Positions 17,474 through 25,345 of a stretch of DNA of 64,000 nt are shown here, in pieces. Origin of the DNA: an uncultured Lachnospiraceae bacterium (GTDB lineage Bacteria; Bacillota; Clostridia; Lachnospirales; Lachnospiraceae). The notes under the pieces are model-generated. The model did not search any database and had not been told where the DNA came from. It was given only the letters and a program-made list of their open reading frames with translations. Each line of letters begins with the position of its first letter. The first letter of the stretch is position 1. Location: positions 62,001 to 126,000 of the forward strand of contig CAJTPS010000007.1 of NCBI GenBank assembly GCA_910578555.1. Reading direction: 5' to 3'. Both the position numbers and the translations under genes were made by a program.

Positions 17474-18457
17474 ATGAAAAAAATATTTCGTAAAATCATA
17501 TTCATACTGGCTGCACTCCTTCTGATTCTCCGCAGAATCAGCCTTATTTTTATTAAAAATATTTTAAGGGCAGTTCCAGACAGAAACGAAGCCGCGCCGG
17601 AATCTCCCGCAAGCACGGAGGACGTTTCGGGCGATCCTGTCAAAGAGGCATACATGCAAAACCGGCGCAGGCTCCGGTCTATGGGCGCTAAGTTTGAGCA
17701 GACCATGAAGCATGCCTCCATCACAAACCGCGACGGGCTGATCCTGCGGGCCAGATACCGTGTGCATGCATCCGAAACCCACCGATGGATCATTTCCATC
17801 CATGGCTATAAGGACAGCCACCATTTCATGCTGCCCTACGGCGCGGTTTTCTACCGCAAAGGATACCATGTACTGCTGCCCGATAACCGTGCCCACGGGG
17901 TCAGCGAGGGCAAATACATCGGTATGGGCTGGCTGGATAAAGAAGATATTGCCGAGTGGATCGACTGGATCATCCGTCGGGATTCCCAGGCACAAATCAT
18001 TCTGCACGGCATCTCCATGGGCGGCGCCACCGTCATGATGACTGCCGGCAAGAACCTTGACCATGTAGTCGGCTACATAGAAGACTGCGGGTATACCAGC
18101 GTCTGGGATATTTTTGCCTGCGTCATGAAAAGGGACTATCATCTGCCTGCTTTCCCGATTCTCCATGCCTGCCGTGCGATCAGCAGGCGCAGGCTTGGCT
18201 ATGACTATGTCAAGGCATCCGCTCTCACACAGCTTGCAGACTGCGATAAACCGATGCTCTTTATTCATGGTGAAAAAGACGATTTCGTGCCCACCGACAT
18301 GGGATATGAAGTATATAAGGCATTTCCCGGCACGAAAGAACTCTATATCGCCAAAGACGCCGGCCACGCCAACGCCATGGACTATGACCCGCGCACTTAC
18401 TTCGCAACCATATTTGCATTTATAGATAAAAACATCGTATTTGAGGAAACCGACTGA
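17474..18457 (+). CDS. Membrane-anchored alpha/beta hydrolase
   Basis: 327 residues. An N-terminal TM helix (about 5-25) is followed by a linker and an alpha/beta-hydrolase fold: SIHGYKDSHHFMLPYG near the oxyanion strand, nucleophile elbow HGISMGGATV (G-x-S-x-G), acid in GEKDDFVPT, and catalytic His in DAGHANAM. Related to the YqkD/BEM46-like group of membrane-attached hydrolases with unknown substrates. The start at 17474 follows GGAGG at about 11 bases. It diverges from the ABC operon and is followed by repeat R1. Confidence 0.88.
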   Translation: MKKIFRKIIFILAALLLILRRISLIFIKNILRAVPDRNEAAPESPASTEDVSGDPVKEAYMQNRRRLRSMGAKFEQTMKHASITNRDGLILRARYRVHASETHRWIISIHGYKDSHHFMLPYGAVFYRKGYHVLLPDNRAHGVSEGKYIGMGWLDKEDIAEWIDWIIRRDSQAQIILHGISMGGATVMMTAGKNLDHVVGYIEDCGYTSVWDIFACVMKRDYHLPAFPILHACRAISRRRLGYDYVKASALTQLADCDKPMLFIHGEKDDFVPTDMGYEVYKAFPGTKELYIAKDAGHANAMDYDPRTYFATIFAFIDKNIVFEETD

Positions 18458-18477
18458 TTGTTTCCACACTAACCAAC

Positions 18478-18598
18478 ATGATTCCGCTCTGCGGAATCTC
18501 ATAAACCGTGGACAAGCAAGCTTGTCCGGAAGAATGCTGCTTGCAGCAAGTCCGCCCAGCGGACGGTTCTTCCGCGTGAACAGTATTTTCGTTCACGC
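18478..18598. repeat. Structured intergenic repeat R1, copy 2 (best formed)
   Basis: In order: ATTCCGC/GCGGAAT hairpin, GGACAAGC/GCTTGTCC hairpin, outer GGAAGAA/TTCTTCC stem enclosing TGCTGC/GCAGCA and GTCCGC/GCGGAC hairpins, then CGTGAAC/GTTCACG. It lies between the hydrolase stop and the WYL regulator start, entirely in non-coding DNA. Same family as 14857-14979 and 35087-35186. Confidence 0.8.
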
Positions 18599-18623
18599 TA
18601 CGTCTGTCAAAAGAGAGGCTGCC

Positions 18624-19598
18624 ATGATCAACCGTCTGCTCAGTATCATCTATATATTAATGAATAAAGGCACCGTAACCGCAAAAGAACTCGCGGAACG
18701 GTTTGAGGTATCCGTGCGGACGATCTATCGTGACATCGACGCGCTCGGCATGGCCGGTATCCCGGTCTATACGACCAAGGGACGAGGAGGCGGCATCAGC
18801 CTGACGGAACAGTTTGTCCTCAACAAGATGCTGGTTTCCAAAGAGGAACAGCAGCAGATTCTCGCCGCACTTGCAAGCCTTACGGAAACCGGCGCGCAGG
18901 AGAACGCCGAGATCTTAACAAAACTCGGAGATTTTTTCATGGAAACACCGGAAAACTGGGTCGCCATAGACTTTTCCGACTGGAGCGGACGGAGAACCGA
19001 ACTGTTCGCGCAGATCAAGGATTCCATTCTGCACAGACATGTCGTAGCATTCGATTATTACGGGCAGGACGGCCAGATGAGCCACCGTCTGGTGGAGCCG
19101 GTACAGCTTCTCTTTAAAGAATATACCTGGTATGTGCGCGCTTACTGCAGGACAAGACACGCCATGCGGCTGTTTAAAGTGCTGCGGATGCAAAGAGTGG
19201 AAATGCTTGCCGAAACTTTTGACACAAGATACCGCGCCACGACAGATCAACCGCAGAAAGCACCGGAATTATGGCACGGCTGTCCCTCGGATGATACAGC
19301 GTTCTGTGCCTCTGCGCAAACCGCCGACGCAGCTTTTACTGCAAACAAGCCGACTCCGGAAATCACGATCCTGATCGACAGAAAAGAAGCCTATCGGATC
19401 TACGACCGGTTTGATGAAGAAGAGATTACCGTCCTGCCGGGCGGAGACTTCGAGATTCATTATCAATGTGCGCTGGACGACTGGGTTTATGGCATGATTC
19501 TGTCCTTCGGTCCCTCCGCGAAAGTGCTCGCGCCGGAATCGGTACGTGCGGAAATACAGCGGCGCATCAGGAAAATGGGGGAATTGTATTCAGAATGA
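18624..19598 (+). CDS. YafY-type transcriptional regulator (HTH + WYL)
   Basis: 324 residues. The N-terminal winged helix, MINRLLSIIYILMNKGTVTAKEL followed by ERFEVSVRTIYRDIDAL, binds DNA. GIPVYTTKGRGGGISL is the wing. The WYL core spans about 140-215 (VAFDYYGQDG, EPVQLLFKEYTWYVRAYC), followed by a WCX C-terminus. WYL domains are thought to sense nucleic-acid or small ligands. The frame is open back to 18441 through the repeat; 18624 is chosen by family alignment and the site AGAGAGG. It may control the zinc-ribbon gene downstream, which has an inverted repeat before it. Confidence 0.92.
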   Translation: MINRLLSIIYILMNKGTVTAKELAERFEVSVRTIYRDIDALGMAGIPVYTTKGRGGGISLTEQFVLNKMLVSKEEQQQILAALASLTETGAQENAEILTKLGDFFMETPENWVAIDFSDWSGRRTELFAQIKDSILHRHVVAFDYYGQDGQMSHRLVEPVQLLFKEYTWYVRAYCRTRHAMRLFKVLRMQRVEMLAETFDTRYRATTDQPQKAPELWHGCPSDDTAFCASAQTADAAFTANKPTPEITILIDRKEAYRIYDRFDEEEITVLPGGDFEIHYQCALDDWVYGMILSFGPSAKVLAPESVRAEIQRRIRKMGELYSE

Positions 19599-19665
19599 AC
19601 GGCGGCAGTCGGTCGGAGAATCTCCCTTTCTAAGACTGGAGTGCCAAAAGGCGCCCGGTAAATTG

Positions 19666-19702
19666 TGACATCTTTTTTTGAAAATATGACACGCAGATGT
19701 CA
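19666..19702 (+). promoter_or_regulatory. Inverted repeat upstream of the zinc-ribbon gene
   Basis: TGACATCT (19666-19673) and AGATGTCA (19695-19702) form an 8-bp dyad separated by 21 bases, about 95 bases before the zinc-ribbon start. Arm spacing of two helical turns suits a dimeric regulator, possibly the WYL protein encoded just upstream. Confidence 0.4.
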
Positions 19703-19796
19703 GATTATTCCTGTTAAAGTAATCTTATAGTTCAGCCTTACGGCAGTACTTGTCTAAGACTGAATGGAACAACACCACATAAGGAGGATTACAAAC

Positions 19797-20063
19797 ATGG
19801 ACACAACACAATTAAAGATCTGTCAAAGCTGCGGTATGCCGATGCAGGAGGATCAGTACGGCACCGGTCAGGACGGTGCCAAAACTGATATGTACTGCTG
19901 CTACTGTTACAAAGGCGGCGCTTTCACACAGGATTGCACGATGGAAGAAATGGTTAATTTCTGCGCACCCTTTGAAGTCGAAGGCGGACGCAGCAAGACA
20001 CTCGAAGAAGCCAAGGCGGGACTTATGCAGTATTTTCCGACGCTGGCACGATGGAAGGCTTAA
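19797..20063 (+). CDS. Putative zinc-ribbon protein (zf-ribbon_2 type)
   Basis: 88 residues. The N-terminal motif CQSCGMPM followed by CCYCYKGGAF provides four or more cysteines for a zinc ribbon, and DCTMEEMVNFCAPFE is the conserved tail of this small family. Function is unknown. Genes of this type commonly accompany YafY-like regulators. The start at 19797 follows AAGGAGG; the frame is open 11 codons upstream. A terminator follows at 20115. Confidence 0.85.
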   Translation: MDTTQLKICQSCGMPMQEDQYGTGQDGAKTDMYCCYCYKGGAFTQDCTMEEMVNFCAPFEVEGGRSKTLEEAKAGLMQYFPTLARWKA

Positions 20064-20114
20064 ATCACACATCCGGCACGGCGAAACTGACCGGCACAAA
20101 AATGAAATGGAAAA

Positions 20115-20147
20115 GAGGACATCTTCCGGCGAAGTGTCCTCCTTTTT
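20115..20147 (+). terminator. Intrinsic terminator after the zinc-ribbon gene (bidirectional)
   Basis: Arms GAGGACA and TGTCCTC with an inner CTTC/GAAG stem (20115-20141) are followed by CTTTTT. The minus strand has TTTTCC after the same stem, so it can also serve the convergent amino-acid operon. Confidence 0.75.
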
Positions 20148-20192
20148 CATCATATCATATTCGTGTTAACAATACGAATGTTCCTGTCTGTC

Positions 20193-21077
20193 TTACTCGG
20201 CTGTGATCTCTTCCGTGTACTTCACGCCTAACTCAGAGATGGTGCCGTCAGCAAGCTTTGCATCGATCGCCGTGTTGATCATATCAAGCAGCTCTGTGTT
20301 GCCCTTACGGACAGCAATCGCATATTCCTCTGCCTCGAACGCCGCAGCGTCCTCTACGATCTTAAGACCCTCGTTGTCATTCACATATTTCTGTGCCGTT
20401 GCGGAGTCGATCACGACTACGTCACACTTGCCGTTCACCAGTTCCATAACTGCCTCCGTACCCTTCTTGAACGCCTCGTAAGGATATCCCATATCATTGA
20501 CGCACACTTCGCCGGTATAGCCCTGTATAACGCAGATCTTCTTATCCGCCATATCCGCCGCAGCAGCAATATCCGAATCCTCTTTCACGATCATGACCTG
20601 TGTCGCCGTGTAGTAAGGCGTGGAAAAATCTACCGCTTCCTTTCTCTCTTCCGTCACTGTCATACCCGCGATAACCGCATCGATCTGACCATTCTGCAGC
20701 GCGATGAGCAGAGAGTCAAATTCCATGTTCTCAATCGCCGCCGTCATGCCGTTCTCTTCCGCGATCTGTTTTGCAATCGCCATATCGATACCGTCATACT
20801 GGTCGATCACGCCTGTACCTGCCACAAACTCAAAAGGCGGAAACTCTGCATTCGTACCGAATGTCATAACACCCTCTGTCTTTGTAACCGTTCCCTGTGC
20901 CGCGTCCGTATCGGCCGCCTCATCGGCATCTGCCGTATCCGCTGTGTCATTTGCAGCCGCCTCGTCGGTAACTGCCGCATCTGTTGTTGCACCGGAATCG
21001 TCCCCGCACGCTGTAAGCGTAGAGATGACCATAGCCATAGCGAGTACCAGCGCTGCTGTCTTTGTCACTTTCTTCAT
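20193..21077 (-). CDS. Amino-acid ABC transporter substrate-binding lipoprotein (canonical SBP family 3)
   Basis: 294 residues. A signal peptide with lipobox LTAC precedes an Asp/Ala/Thr-rich linker, then the normal order of lobes: MTFGTNAEFPPFEF, ALQNGQIDAVIAGMTVTEER, hinge QVMIVKED, lobe 2 ICVIQGYTGEV, VVVIDSATAQKYV, and return YAIAVRKGNTELLDMIN. Binds a polar amino acid outside the membrane. AGGAGG supports the start at 21077. It is the last gene of the permease-ATPase-SBP operon, an inverse order compared with the operon at 9856-12397. Confidence 0.95.
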   Translation of the reverse strand: MKKVTKTAALVLAMAMVISTLTACGDDSGATTDAAVTDEAAANDTADTADADEAADTDAAQGTVTKTEGVMTFGTNAEFPPFEFVAGTGVIDQYDGIDMAIAKQIAEENGMTAAIENMEFDSLLIALQNGQIDAVIAGMTVTEERKEAVDFSTPYYTATQVMIVKEDSDIAAAADMADKKICVIQGYTGEVCVNDMGYPYEAFKKGTEAVMELVNGKCDVVVIDSATAQKYVNDNEGLKIVEDAAAFEAEEYAIAVRKGNTELLDMINTAIDAKLADGTISELGVKYTEEITAE

Positions 21078-21191
21078 AATAATCTCCTCCTGATTATAAA
21101 TTAATTGTATATCTGATAACCACCCGTCAGTTCCAGCTTCGGCACAAGGCGTCAGCCGGCATACCAAAACCGGCGGTCCGATATCCTGGTA

Positions 21192-21914
21192 TTACAGAAC
21201 CTTACTTAAGAACAGTTTCGTTCTCTCGTTCTGTGGATTTGTAAATACTTCTTCTGGTGTTCCGCTCTCCATGACCTTACCCTGGTCGATGAAAAGCACT
21301 CTGGACGCCACCTCTCTGGCAAACCCCATCTCGTGGGTGACGATCACCATGGTCATACCGGACTTCGCAAGATCCTTCATAACATCCAGCACCTCGCCTA
21401 CCATCTCCGGGTCCAGCGCCGAAGTCGGCTCATCAAACAGCATGATCTCCGGGTTCATGGCAAGCGCTCTCGCAATCGCCACGCGCTGCTTCTGTCCGCC
21501 GGACAACTGTGCCGGGTAGGCATCCGCCTTCTCCGACAGATTGACGCGCTCTAAGAGTTCCTGCCCTTTCCTGATCGCCTCCGCTTTCGTCATTTTCTTC
21601 AGAAGCACCGGCGCAAGCGTGATATTATCCATGATTGTCAAATGCGGAAACAGATTAAACTGCTGAAACACCATGCCCATCTTCTGTCTGATCTGATTCA
21701 CATTCACTTTCGGCGCATTGATCTGCTGGTCATCCACATAGATCTCGCCGTCGGTCGCACTTTCAAGCAGGTTTAAACATCTGAGAAACGTGCTCTTACC
21801 CGAACCGGACGGTCCGATGATCACGACCACCTCGCCCTGGGAAATATGCTCATCTATCCCGTCTAAAACCGTCAGGTCTCCAAATTTTTTATGTAAGTTT
21901 TTAACTTTAATCAT
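21192..21914 (-). CDS. Amino-acid ABC transporter ATP-binding protein (GlnQ type)
   Basis: 240 residues. Walker A GPSGSGKST, Q-loop VFQQFNLFPHLT, signature LSGGQKQRVAIARALAM, Walker B IMLFDEPTSALDPE, switch histidine VTHEMGFARE. Usual length for the GlnQ/ArtM group. It lies 12 bases after the permease gene and 114 bases before the binding-protein gene, and powers import of the ligand bound by the protein at 20193. Confidence 0.96.
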   Translation of the reverse strand: MIKVKNLHKKFGDLTVLDGIDEHISQGEVVVIIGPSGSGKSTFLRCLNLLESATDGEIYVDDQQINAPKVNVNQIRQKMGMVFQQFNLFPHLTIMDNITLAPVLLKKMTKAEAIRKGQELLERVNLSEKADAYPAQLSGGQKQRVAIARALAMNPEIMLFDEPTSALDPEMVGEVLDVMKDLAKSGMTMVIVTHEMGFAREVASRVLFIDQGKVMESGTPEEVFTNPQNERTKLFLSKVL

Positions 21915-21926
21915 AAAATGTCCCTC

Positions 21927-22625
21927 CTACCTGACATCGGATTTGCGCAGCTGCTTCTCGACCTGCCGGAGCGCCAGCGTCAATATTTTAATAAGAACAT
22001 AATAGATTACCGCCGTTCCAAAGAGAGGCATGGGTGCTTTAAGTGTAGCGCTCTTGATAAAGTCGCCCGCCTTCTGGATATCCATCAGTCCCACATAACC
22101 GACAATAGCCGTTTCCTTGATGAGCACGATAAACTCATTGCACAGCGCCGGGAAAATATTCTTGACCGCCTGCGGAATCACGATTCTCGTCATCGTCTGA
22201 AAGGCATTCAGTCCCAGAGACCTGCCTGCTTCTGTCTGTCCGTGATCTACGGAAAGAATACCGCCTCTTATGATCTCAGACACATACGCGCCGGAATTAA
22301 TGCCGAACGCAATCGCCGCAATGATCCATTTGCTGAGATTCACTGTCGCAAAGAAGACGAAGTAAATTATCAGCAGCTGCGTAACGGACGGCGTACCCCG
22401 TATGATGTCCGTGTAGACCCCGCCAATCGCTCTTAACAGCTTTCTTTTAGACAGATTGCACAGCGCAATCATCATACCGATAAAAATACCGATGATAACC
22501 GCCAAAAGAGAAACCTTAATGGTAACGCCGATTCCGCTGAGTAACAGCTTGTACCGATCTTCCCTGATAAAACACTGATTAAATAATTCACCGAACTCAG
22601 TAAACCATGCTTGAATCTCTGTCAT
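21927..22625 (-). CDS. Amino-acid ABC transporter permease (GlnP/ArtQ type)
   Basis: About 232 residues with five TM helices and the EAA loop GQTEAGRSLGLNAFQTMTRIVIPQAVKN. First gene of the permease-ATPase-binding protein operon. The start at 22625 (MTEIQAWFTEFG) follows AAGGAT; a start six codons upstream is possible. Promoter-like bases lie about 85 bases upstream. Confidence 0.93.
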   Translation of the reverse strand: MTEIQAWFTEFGELFNQCFIREDRYKLLLSGIGVTIKVSLLAVIIGIFIGMMIALCNLSKRKLLRAIGGVYTDIIRGTPSVTQLLIIYFVFFATVNLSKWIIAAIAFGINSGAYVSEIIRGGILSVDHGQTEAGRSLGLNAFQTMTRIVIPQAVKNIFPALCNEFIVLIKETAIVGYVGLMDIQKAGDFIKSATLKAPMPLFGTAVIYYVLIKILTLALRQVEKQLRKSDVR

Positions 22626-22981
22626 TCGTCCGTATCCTTTCATTCAATATGTATATTCTGCATATATATGCACTCTGATATCACACTCTGCCAAATCTTC
22701 GGCTATTATATCACAAAGAAAACCTGTTGAAAAGAACAAAAAAACGTGCAGGGCCCGTTTGCGGGATTCGCTTTGCGGAGGTGATGAAACAGCATTGCAT
22801 CATTTTTGCATCATTTTATCTATCCGTATTGCCATTTCCGCATCCTCATGCCATACTAAGCCATACAATTACTAATAATCCGATGGGATTCTATGTATAA
22901 TAAAACATCATAAAATTCGGCATGCCGGTATGCATTTTCCTTTACCGCCGACATGCATACCACATGGAGGAATTTACACGA
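22626..22981. other. Divergent intergenic region
   Basis: 356 bases between the amino-acid ABC operon and a lipoprotein gene. It contains a TATAAT-type -10 for the minus-strand operon (22710-22705, weak -35 TTTCAA at 16-base spacing). It also contains a directly repeated GCATCATTTT at about 22797-22817, and a TATAAT on the plus strand near 22895-22901 that may serve the lipoprotein. No ORF or RNA gene recognised. Confidence 0.45.
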
Positions 22982-24400
22982 ATGAATATACAATCAAAGA
23001 ATTATATCACGGTACAGGTTACACCTGATCCAAAGAGAGAGAAAAAGCCCGGCATCGTAAAGTACAGGCGCAGGCTGGTCTGCGCTCTGCTGCTGTGCGC
23101 GGCATTAGGCTGTACAGCCTGCGGCAAAAATACAACCGGTTCCGGCACGGCCGAGGATGCCCTGCCAGACGAATCCGGTCAGCCTGATGACGATAGTACA
23201 GCCGGAACTGCGGATTTGTCCGTCGAAAATACCACAGAAAATACGGAAGCTGATGGCAGCGCCGCAGGAAATGACACTTATGTCAATTCTGTCACGTCCG
23301 GAATCGACATTCAAATGCGGACAGAGGAAGACAATAAGACGACAGAGAACGGCACTGTGTATTACTCCAGATGGGCTGAATATCCTGTTGTCACCATGGA
23401 GGGAAATCCGGAGGCTGCCGGGAAAATCAACGCCGATATCCGTGCCCGTGTCGATGCCTGTAAGGCAAATACGGAGACAGAAACATGGGCGGAAGAACTG
23501 CTGCAGGATATGGAGGACCCGGACTTTATACCGCTTGGCTACAGCGACGGACTGACCTTCCAGACCGTCAGGGCGGACAGCAGCGTCATCTCTTTCCGGC
23601 TGCTCTATGAGACGTACAGCGGCGGCGCACATGGCAATCAGACGGCCAGAGGCGCCAACTACAATGCCCGGACAGGCGAACTGATTGCCTTCTCCGATCT
23701 CAGTGACGACCCTGTCGCTTTTCGGGAAGACACACTGGCGTACAACCAGCAGCTTGCGCAGACCGAATCCTACGCAATGCGCATGTTTTCCGCTGATGAC
23801 GTGACAAACGGCTCCCTGGAATCCGTACTGTATGCCGATGACGCATGGTATTTGTCCACCACGGGCCTGGTCTTCATGAGCGATCCCTATGCCCTTGGGC
23901 CTTATGCAGCCGGCCTCATCGAATTTATCATTCCTTACGCCGATCTGGCGGATATGGGGCTGAAAGAGTCCTATGCCGGAACAGACAGATTTGTCCTGAA
24001 AATGCAGCCGCGCAGCACCTACACTGCTGACCTGAACGGTGACGGAGACGATGACACGGTTCTTATTTATTCGGAAACGGCGGAAAAAGAAGACGGAACG
24101 GCTGAAACCATACCCTGTCTGATCATCAATGATACCGACTTTGCCAAAGAGGGCGCCGCGGGAATACAGGAACAGCTCCGGCATTTTCCCGACTGGGCGG
24201 AGACCGCTCTGTATGATCTGCAGCCGGAAGATGCCTATATCGAGCTGGTGTATGTATCGTATGAATCCGGCCCCACAGAAGAAGACTACGGATATTACAG
24301 CTATTTCTACCGCTATACGGAGGATCGCACCCTCGTTTATCTGGGGAAGGTCAAAGGGGATATCAATGATCCGACGGTACGTGTGGACGGACTGATGTGA
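22982..24400 (+). CDS. Lipoprotein with DUF4163/DUF3298 (RsiV/PdaC-like) domains and a Ca-binding-type repeat
   Basis: 472 residues. An unusual 40-residue basic N-terminus precedes the hydrophobic stretch and lipobox (LGCTAC). A low-complexity Thr/Asp/Glu linker follows. The next region, about residues 120-335, resembles DUF4163 then DUF3298 as in RsiV and PdaC (EYPVVTMEGNPEAAGKIN, ISFRLLYETYSGGAHGNQTA, ARTGELIAFSDL). A C-terminal DLNGDGDDDTVLIYS is a dockerin/VCBS-like calcium loop. Probably a surface protein; function unknown. The ribosome site GGAGG is 11 bases before 22982. The terminator is at 24403. Confidence 0.8.
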   Translation: MNIQSKNYITVQVTPDPKREKKPGIVKYRRRLVCALLLCAALGCTACGKNTTGSGTAEDALPDESGQPDDDSTAGTADLSVENTTENTEADGSAAGNDTYVNSVTSGIDIQMRTEEDNKTTENGTVYYSRWAEYPVVTMEGNPEAAGKINADIRARVDACKANTETETWAEELLQDMEDPDFIPLGYSDGLTFQTVRADSSVISFRLLYETYSGGAHGNQTARGANYNARTGELIAFSDLSDDPVAFREDTLAYNQQLAQTESYAMRMFSADDVTNGSLESVLYADDAWYLSTTGLVFMSDPYALGPYAAGLIEFIIPYADLADMGLKESYAGTDRFVLKMQPRSTYTADLNGDGDDDTVLIYSETAEKEDGTAETIPCLIINDTDFAKEGAAGIQEQLRHFPDWAETALYDLQPEDAYIELVYVSYESGPTEEDYGYYSYFYRYTEDRTLVYLGKVKGDINDPTVRVDGLM

Positions 24401-24402
24401 TA

Positions 24403-24427
24403 ACCGATGTCTACGGCGTCGGTTTTT
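24403..24427 (+). terminator. Intrinsic terminator of the DUF3298 lipoprotein gene
   Basis: ACCGATGTC (24403-24411) pairs with GGCGTCGGT (24415-24423) with two G-U pairs and a three-base loop, followed by a short T run that begins in the stem. It starts two bases after the stop codon. Confidence 0.7.
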
Positions 24428-24481
24428 ATGCCCGACGCCTTATTTTTCCACTCATCCCGCACGAACAAGTTCCGTATGCGA

Positions 24482-25008
24482 TTACCAGTACTGTTTCATA
24501 TACCGTTCTGCATTTTCCCGCGAAATCTGCAGCTTTGACACTAATCGCTCCAGTGTCTTTTCCCGCGTACATCCCAATTCAGTGCATGTCTCGATCAGAG
24601 CCTTTATGCCCTGTTCTATTCCCTGTTCTATTCCCTGATTTAATCCTTCCATGCGTCCATCCTGTATCAATTTTTCAATCGCTCCGCACATATTTACCTT
24701 ATCTCCTTCCTGTCCATATGATTTCACTTCCATAAGTTCTGCCGTTTTAGTATATTCTGCTATCACATCATAGGTATCCTCGTCCAACTCCTGATAAGCC
24801 GGATCGCGCATAATCAGTTCCCGGAGCTTTTCCGGATTCTCCGCATAGCGTATGCAGTCAAAAACCTGTTTGATATCGGTCTGAAAAACATCTGTATTTT
24901 CAAATTTACGGACCTCGCATATGTATATACTATAATTATTGACCTTTTTCTTCAATCAAACCTCTCGGGATCATAGAGATATCCTTTTTTCTGTAGATCT
25001 CTTTTCAT
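24482..25008 (-). pseudogene. Rpn/PD-(D/E)XK transposase-like gene with internal deletion
   Basis: The first 18 codons remain after a good ribosome site: ATG at 25008, reading MKRDLQKKGYLYDPERFD then stop. This is the usual N-terminus of Lachnospiraceae Rpn-like proteins. The sequence then jumps to the C-terminal third (YICEVRKFENTDVFQTDIKQ, DEDTYDVIAEYT, GLNQGIEQGIEQGI repeat, open from 24955). The catalytic PD-(D/E)XK core is absent. The intact relative at 8499-9509 shares VF-TD-KQVFD and the DxDxYxV motif. The leader upstream is preserved. Confidence 0.75.
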
Positions 25009-25090
25009 ACTGATTCCTCCTATGCACAGGAGGTTTCGAAAATCTCCTGCTCTTTGTATTTTGTGGATAAAAGCATAGATTTTCGAACTA
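25009..25090 (-). promoter_or_regulatory. Structured leader of the Rpn remnant (second copy)
   Basis: In transcript sense, CCTCCT (25033-25028) faces AGGAGG (25021-25016), a 6-bp hairpin that hides the ribosome site. Upstream, TTCGAAAATCT (25087-25077) and AGATTTTCGAA (25045-25035) form an exact 11-bp stem. GCAGGAG within it could instead capture CTCCTG. The layout matches the leader at 9510-9595. Confidence 0.5.
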
Positions 25091-25204
25091 TAAAAGAAAC
25101 TCGAGATGACTATTGTCTTAGATCATAGAATATATGCTTTACGAAAATGGTATCATTATATATCATTTTTTACAAGTAATTTCTCGCAATGTAGTTACTC
25201 ATTT

Positions 25205-25343
25205 GTAATAGTTCAGCCTTGCACTATTCCGCGAGTAAAATCGCTCTGTATGCGATTTTACGAGTTATGCAAGCGCCAAAAGCAACACTGGAGCACTTTG
25301 TGTGCTTCAAGCGTGACAGTGAAGCCGAAGGCTGAACTGTTAC
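25205..25343. repeat. MITE-like palindromic repeat R2, copy 1
   Basis: 139 bp bounded by near-perfect inverted termini GTAATAGTTCAGCCTT and AAGGCTGAACTGTTAC. Internal hairpins include GTAAAATCGC/GCGATTTTAC. A second copy lies in opposite orientation at 33546-33665, with most of the interior conserved. No coding capacity. Confidence 0.8.
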
Positions 25344-25345
25344 AC

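Noticed and set aside
17564..18502. 312-codon minus-strand frame opposite the alpha/beta hydrolase
   Set aside because: The plus-strand frame has the full catalytic triad. The antisense frame is Cys/His/Gly-rich without a family.
23105..24184. 359-codon minus-strand frame opposite the DUF3298 lipoprotein
   Set aside because: Antisense shadow. The plus-strand gene has signal peptide, domains, ribosome site and terminator.
25106..25345. Plus-strand ORF through repeat R2
   Set aside because: It overlaps the palindromic repeat and then the antisense of the DUF4422 gene. No ribosome site or recognisable domain.
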